A DNA stretch of 10,007 bases from the NCBI GenBank assembly GCA_027071965.1, contig JALSYJ010000231.1, positions 1 to 10,007 on the forward strand, given 5' to 3'. Positions 7,157 through 10,007 of this stretch are shown here, in pieces. The position numbers were made by a program, and so were the translations under genes. The notes under the pieces were generated by a model. It made no database searches and was not told where the DNA came from. It worked only from the letters and a program-made list of their open reading frames with translations. Position 1 is the first letter of the stretch. Every line of letters starts with the position of its first letter. Source of the DNA: Robiginitomaculum sp. (lineage in GTDB: Bacteria; Pseudomonadota; Alphaproteobacteria; Caulobacterales; Maricaulaceae).

Positions 7157-7186
7157 CAGATAGGTGTGCTGTTTTAGTCACACAAG
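7157..7186 (-). promoter_or_regulatory. Sigma-32 (RpoH) heat-shock promoter of clpB
   Basis: On the minus strand CTTG (7186-7183) is followed after 18 bp by CCTATCTG (7164-7157). This matches the alphaproteobacterial heat-shock consensus as I remember it (CTTG, about 17 bp, CYTATNTG), with one extra base of spacing. Transcription would start near 7150, leaving a leader of about 67 bases that contains both candidate hairpins. It lies outside coding sequence and points at clpB, a classic member of this regulon. Confidence 0.7.
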
Positions 7187-7202
7187 GGGTGAGGTGGAGC
7201 AA

Positions 7203-7233
7203 ACTGTCGCAGTCCCGGTAAAATGAGACGGGG
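7203..7233. other. Paired small stem-loops downstream of the TerB-like gene
   Basis: ACTG (7203-7206) and CAGT (7210-7213) form a perfect 4-bp hairpin with loop TCG. Next to it CCCGGT (7214-7219) pairs with ACGGGG (7228-7233) except for one C-C mismatch. The double hairpin sits between the stop of the TerB-like gene and the clpB promoter. It may end or stabilise that transcript, though no T tract follows. The neighbouring GGGGTCAGG (7230-7238) recalls dispersed REP-type intergenic repeats. Confidence 0.35.
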
Positions 7234-7263
7234 TCAGGTTTGGCCTTAAAGTGGATTCTGGCT

Positions 7264-7788
7264 CTAAATTCCAACCAACTGGGTATATCTGTTCAGAGCC
7301 TGCCTTTGCTCTAAGGAGGGTTCGCCATTGGCATGGGCAATTTTCATCAACATATCTTCTAATTCGATCAGATCCCTGGTGCTGACCTTATTGTGGATAA
7401 ATTCACTCATTTGCACCAATGCCTTTTCGGCATCGGGCAAGCCCTCACAAAGACTTGATATATCAGCCAGCAATATCTCTGCCTCTGCCATTGGGATTTC
7501 AAATCTACCGGTTAGCTGGTTGATAATAACGTCTTTTTGCTGCTGGCCAATTTCGCCCCCAGCCCGGGCTGTCAATAACATTAACACCAAAGCTGCTTCT
7601 TGTGGGGAGCTAATAGATAGCAGTCCGTTTTTATACGTTTTTACGCCGGGGTTTTCTTTACGCCACCAGGCAAAAGTCTGTTTTGTTGCCCTTTGCAAAT
7701 AAAGAGCTGCCCGAACTGCTCTGGATATTCGCCAGACCAGAACAGCAACAACCCCCACAGCACTTAAAAACGCCACAAATGCGGACAC
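7264..7788 (-). CDS. Membrane-anchored TerB-like protein of unknown function
   Basis: From GTG 7788 the product has 174 residues. An N-terminal hydrophobic helix (about 3-20, FVAFLSAVGVVAVLVW) is followed by a basic stretch with several Arg residues, which suggests a cytoplasmic soluble part. The C-terminal 125 residues are helical and show the two-fold pattern of TerB-like domains: MLLTARAGGEIGQQQ near the start and MKIAHANGEPSLEQRQ near the end, where TerB families have A-x-A-D-G-x-(L/I)-x-x-x-E. The acidic residue of each ADG is replaced (Gly, Asn), so any metal binding may be altered. GTG 7788 was chosen because GGAG (7798-7795) lies 6 bases before it; an in-frame TTG at 7830 would add 14 residues but has no ribosome binding site. 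The gene is divergent from acs and upstream of clpB on the same strand, with clpB having its own promoter. The TerB assignment is by pattern; no tellurite role is implied. Confidence 0.8.
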   Translation of the reverse strand: MSAFVAFLSAVGVVAVLVWRISRAVRAALYLQRATKQTFAWWRKENPGVKTYKNGLLSISSPQEAALVLMLLTARAGGEIGQQQKDVIINQLTGRFEIPMAEAEILLADISSLCEGLPDAEKALVQMSEFIHNKVSTRDLIELEDMLMKIAHANGEPSLEQRQALNRYTQLVGI

Positions 7789-7887
7789 TGCCTTCTCCGT
7801 TTTTACATTTGAATCTAACCGGGCTTGCAAGTTGGCGCAAAGGAAATCATGTTGGTTAAATCATTCTTTTGTATTCGGGAATAAAAC

Positions 7888-9825
7888 ATGACCGCCAAAA
7901 ATCACCCCGTTCGTAGCAAATGGGCCAAATCCGCTCATATCAATGCCGACAAATACGAAAAACTATATGCACAAAGCATAGAGGACCCGGAAAAATTCTG
8001 GGCTGAAGCGGCAAAGCGCCTCGACTGGTTCACTCCTTATACCAAAGTCAAGGACTGCTCATGGAACAAGGATGACTTACATATTCGCTGGTATGAAGAT
8101 GGCGAAATAAATGTCAGCTATAATTGCATTGACAGACACTTGCCAAAAAGAGCTGATCAAACAGCAATTATCTGGGAAGGCGATGACCCGCAAAACTCCA
8201 AAACCATCACCTATCGACAGCTTCATGAAGAAGTTTGCCGTTTTGCCAATGTACTAAAGGAGCGCGGGGTTAAAAAGGGCGATCGGGTTACCCTTTATAT
8301 GCCGATGATTGTCGAGGCCGCCTATGCCATGCTGGCTTGCGCGCGTATTGGCGCCATTCATTCGGTAGTATTTGGAGGCTTTTCTCCCGAAGCCCTTGCA
8401 GGCCGGATCACTGATTGCAAATCAACCTGTATTATCACCGCAGATGAAGGGGTGCGCGGCGGCAAAACCATCCCGTTAAAAGCCAATGTGGATAAAGCTC
8501 TGGCCAAATGTCCCGATGTGCAAACCGTGCTGGTGGTCACCCGAACCGGAGCCAAGGTGAATATGCAGGGAGGCCGCGACTTTGTTTATGAAGCATTGCG
8601 GGCACAGGCTCCAAAAGAGTGCGAACCAGAAGTAATGAAAGCCGAAGACCCGCTGTTTATTCTTTATACCTCTGGCTCCACCGGAAAACCAAAAGGTGTA
8701 CTGCATACTTCTGGTGGTTATCTGGTCTATGCCGCCATCACTCATCAATATGTGTTCGACTATAAGGACAATGATGTTTACTGGTGTACTGCCGATGTTG
8801 GCTGGGTAACCGGGCATAGCTATATCGTCTATGGCCCGCTGGCCAATGGTGCCATAACCTTGATGTTTGAAGGCGTGCCCAATTTTCCTGATGCATCACG
8901 GTTCTGGCAGGTTTGTGACAAGCATAAGGTCAATATTTTCTACACTGCACCAACCGCCTTGCGGGCGCTTATGGGGGCCGGAGATGATTTTGTCACCAAA
9001 ACCGACCGTTCATCATTGCGCCTGCTTGGCTCGGTTGGAGAGCCGATCAACCCCGAAGCATGGGAATGGTATTATCAGGTAGTGGGCGAAAGCCGTTGTC
9101 CGATTGTTGACACATGGTGGCAGACTGAAACCGGCGGGATTATGATCTCGCCTCTGCCCGGAGCCACAGACTTAAAACCTGGCTCTGCCAGCAAGCCGTT
9201 TTTTGGTATTGAGCCATTGCTGGTAGATGCTGATGGCAATGAGCTAGCCGGGGAGGTTTCTGGAAACTTGTGTATTCGTTCCTCATGGCCGGGGCAGATG
9301 CGTTCGGTCTATGGTGATCATCAACGCTTTGTGGATACTTATTTTGTCACCTATCCGGGCCTGTATTTTACCGGCGATGGCTGTCGGCGCGATGCCGACG
9401 GTTATTACTGGATTACCGGACGGGTTGATGATGTTCTGAATATTTCCGGACACCGCATGGGAACCGCCGAAATTGAAAGTGCCCTGGTCTCGCACCCCGC
9501 CGTATCGGAGGCCGCCGTTGTTGGCTATCCGCACGCCATAAAGGGGCAGGGTATTTACGCCTATGTGTCGTTAATGGCCGATGCAAAAGCCGATGATGAT
9601 TTGGTAAAACAACTTCGTTTGCATGTGCGTCAGGAAATTGGCCCTATTGCCTCACCTGATTTGATCCAGCTCGCACCGGCCCTGCCCAAAACCCGATCCG
9701 GCAAAATCATGCGCCGTATTTTACGCAAAATAGCCGAAAATGATTTTGGCAATCTCGGCGATACCAGCACTTTGGCTGATCCGGGCGTAGTTGATGGGCT
9801 GATTGCCGGGCGGAAGAATAAATAA
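7888..9825 (+). CDS. acs: Acetyl-CoA synthetase (AMP-forming)
   Basis: Acs makes acetyl-CoA from acetate, ATP and CoA through an acetyl-AMP intermediate, and is the high-affinity cytoplasmic route for acetate uptake. The product has 645 residues, close to the 652 of the enteric enzyme. Visible motifs are the phosphate-binding loop YTSGSTGKPKG (260-270), ADVGWVTGHSYIVYGPL, the substrate-pocket motif DTWWQTETGG (408-417; the tryptophan that limits the pocket to acetate is kept), the hinge segment TGDGCRRDADGYYWITGRVDD with NISGHRMGTAEIE, and the C-terminal KTRSGKIMRR. In the last, K606 is the adenylation lysine that acetylation silences in characterised Acs enzymes, so post-translational control is likely. 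ATG 7888 is preceded by GGGA (7877-7880). The gene is divergent from the TerB-like gene and convergent with cobT; no acetate kinase or regulator is in view. A propionyl-CoA synthetase is less likely given the length and pocket. Confidence 0.97.
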   Translation: MTAKNHPVRSKWAKSAHINADKYEKLYAQSIEDPEKFWAEAAKRLDWFTPYTKVKDCSWNKDDLHIRWYEDGEINVSYNCIDRHLPKRADQTAIIWEGDDPQNSKTITYRQLHEEVCRFANVLKERGVKKGDRVTLYMPMIVEAAYAMLACARIGAIHSVVFGGFSPEALAGRITDCKSTCIITADEGVRGGKTIPLKANVDKALAKCPDVQTVLVVTRTGAKVNMQGGRDFVYEALRAQAPKECEPEVMKAEDPLFILYTSGSTGKPKGVLHTSGGYLVYAAITHQYVFDYKDNDVYWCTADVGWVTGHSYIVYGPLANGAITLMFEGVPNFPDASRFWQVCDKHKVNIFYTAPTALRALMGAGDDFVTKTDRSSLRLLGSVGEPINPEAWEWYYQVVGESRCPIVDTWWQTETGGIMISPLPGATDLKPGSASKPFFGIEPLLVDADGNELAGEVSGNLCIRSSWPGQMRSVYGDHQRFVDTYFVTYPGLYFTGDGCRRDADGYYWITGRVDDVLNISGHRMGTAEIESALVSHPAVSEAAVVGYPHAIKGQGIYAYVSLMADAKADDDLVKQLRLHVRQEIGPIASPDLIQLAPALPKTRSGKIMRRILRKIAENDFGNLGDTSTLADPGVVDGLIAGRKNK

Positions 9826-9857
9826 CAGCAGAGATATTTATTCATCTGTAAAGCTTG

Positions 9858-10007
9858 TTATCGTTGTCGCGCTAATGGCTGGTCACGAAACAGGTCCGCC
9901 AACTGGTTGGTTATGGCACCGCCTAATTGTTCGGCATCGGTAATAGTCACCGCCCGTCGATACCAGCGGGTAACATCATGACCAATTCCAATGGCAAGCA
10001 ATTGCAC
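9858..10007 (-). CDS. cobT: Cobaltochelatase subunit CobT, C-terminal end (cut off by window edge)
   Basis: CobT works with CobS (an AAA+ ATPase) and CobN to insert cobalt into hydrogenobyrinic acid a,c-diamide in the aerobic cobalamin route. Forty-nine residues before the TAA (9860-9858) are visible. They read LLAIGIGHDVTRWYRRAVTI, then the segment DAEQLGGAITNQLADLF. This is the conserved end of the von Willebrand A-type domain of CobT; most family members have Tyr where this one has Trp. The start and about nine tenths of the protein lie beyond the right edge, as would cobS if linked. It is convergent with acs with 32 bp between the stops, and no clear terminator hairpin is seen there. CobT-like proteins also occur outside cobalamin clusters, so the role is inferred. 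Confidence 0.85.
   Translation of the reverse strand: MQLLAIGIGHDVTRWYRRAVTITDAEQLGGAITNQLADLFRDQPLARQR

Noticed and set aside
7086..7274. 62-codon minus-strand frame between the TerB-like gene and clpB
   Set aside because: It covers the heat-shock promoter and leader hairpins, and its sequence matches no known family.
7658..7840. Minus-strand 60-codon frame at the 5' side of the TerB-like gene
   Set aside because: It overlaps the TerB-like gene out of frame, and its N-terminus has no ribosome binding site or family features.
7833..7861. Possible sigma-70 promoter for acs: TTGGCG, 17 bp, TTAAAT
   Set aside because: Each box matches only four of six consensus bases, which is expected by chance in AT-rich intergenic DNA. 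The position is plausible but not enough for a call.
9824..9860. TAACA (9824) and TGTTA (9856) as a terminator between acs and cobT
   Set aside because: The stem is only 5 bp with a loop of 27 bases and no T tract.

Overview
The window reads as chromosomal housekeeping DNA of a motile, aerobic proteobacterium, most likely an alphaproteobacterium. The pointers are a CobT-type cobaltochelatase subunit at the right edge, a heat-shock promoter of the alphaproteobacterial form (CTTG, 18 bp, CCTATCTG), and motA standing without motB. Base composition is moderate and even. No tRNA, rRNA, insertion sequence, integrase or CRISPR array is visible.

Layout. Positions 1-653 (+) hold the C-terminal three quarters of the flagellar stator protein MotA. 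Positions 748-2625 (+) encode MnmC, the bifunctional enzyme finishing the mnm5(s2)U34 wobble modification of tRNA. Positions 2796-4463 (+) hold three consecutive small membrane proteins with the same two-helix DUF4282-type core. The first has a long acidic tail, the second has no tail, and the third has a proline-rich tail ending in arginines. The second and third share 293 bp without a single difference. Facing them, 4501-7083 (-) is the disaggregase ClpB. Behind it on the same strand, 7264-7788 (-) is a membrane-anchored TerB-like protein. Divergent from that, 7888-9825 (+) is acetyl-CoA synthetase Acs. The last 150 bases (-) are the C-terminus of CobT.

The genes do not form one pathway: motility, tRNA modification, protein disaggregation, acetate activation and cobalt chelation lie side by side. 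The DUF4282 genes are spaced like an operon. clpB and Acs are each controlled apart from their neighbours.

Two points stand out. First, clpB appears to carry two layers of heat control: a sigma-32-type promoter, and a leader hairpin that buries the whole Shine-Dalgarno sequence and contains the UCGCU/AGGA pairing with a bulged G that marks ROSE RNA thermometers. Second, the DUF4282 cluster looks like a recent duplication or gene conversion that kept one membrane core while varying the tail. Neither is proof of an undescribed system, but both can be tested.
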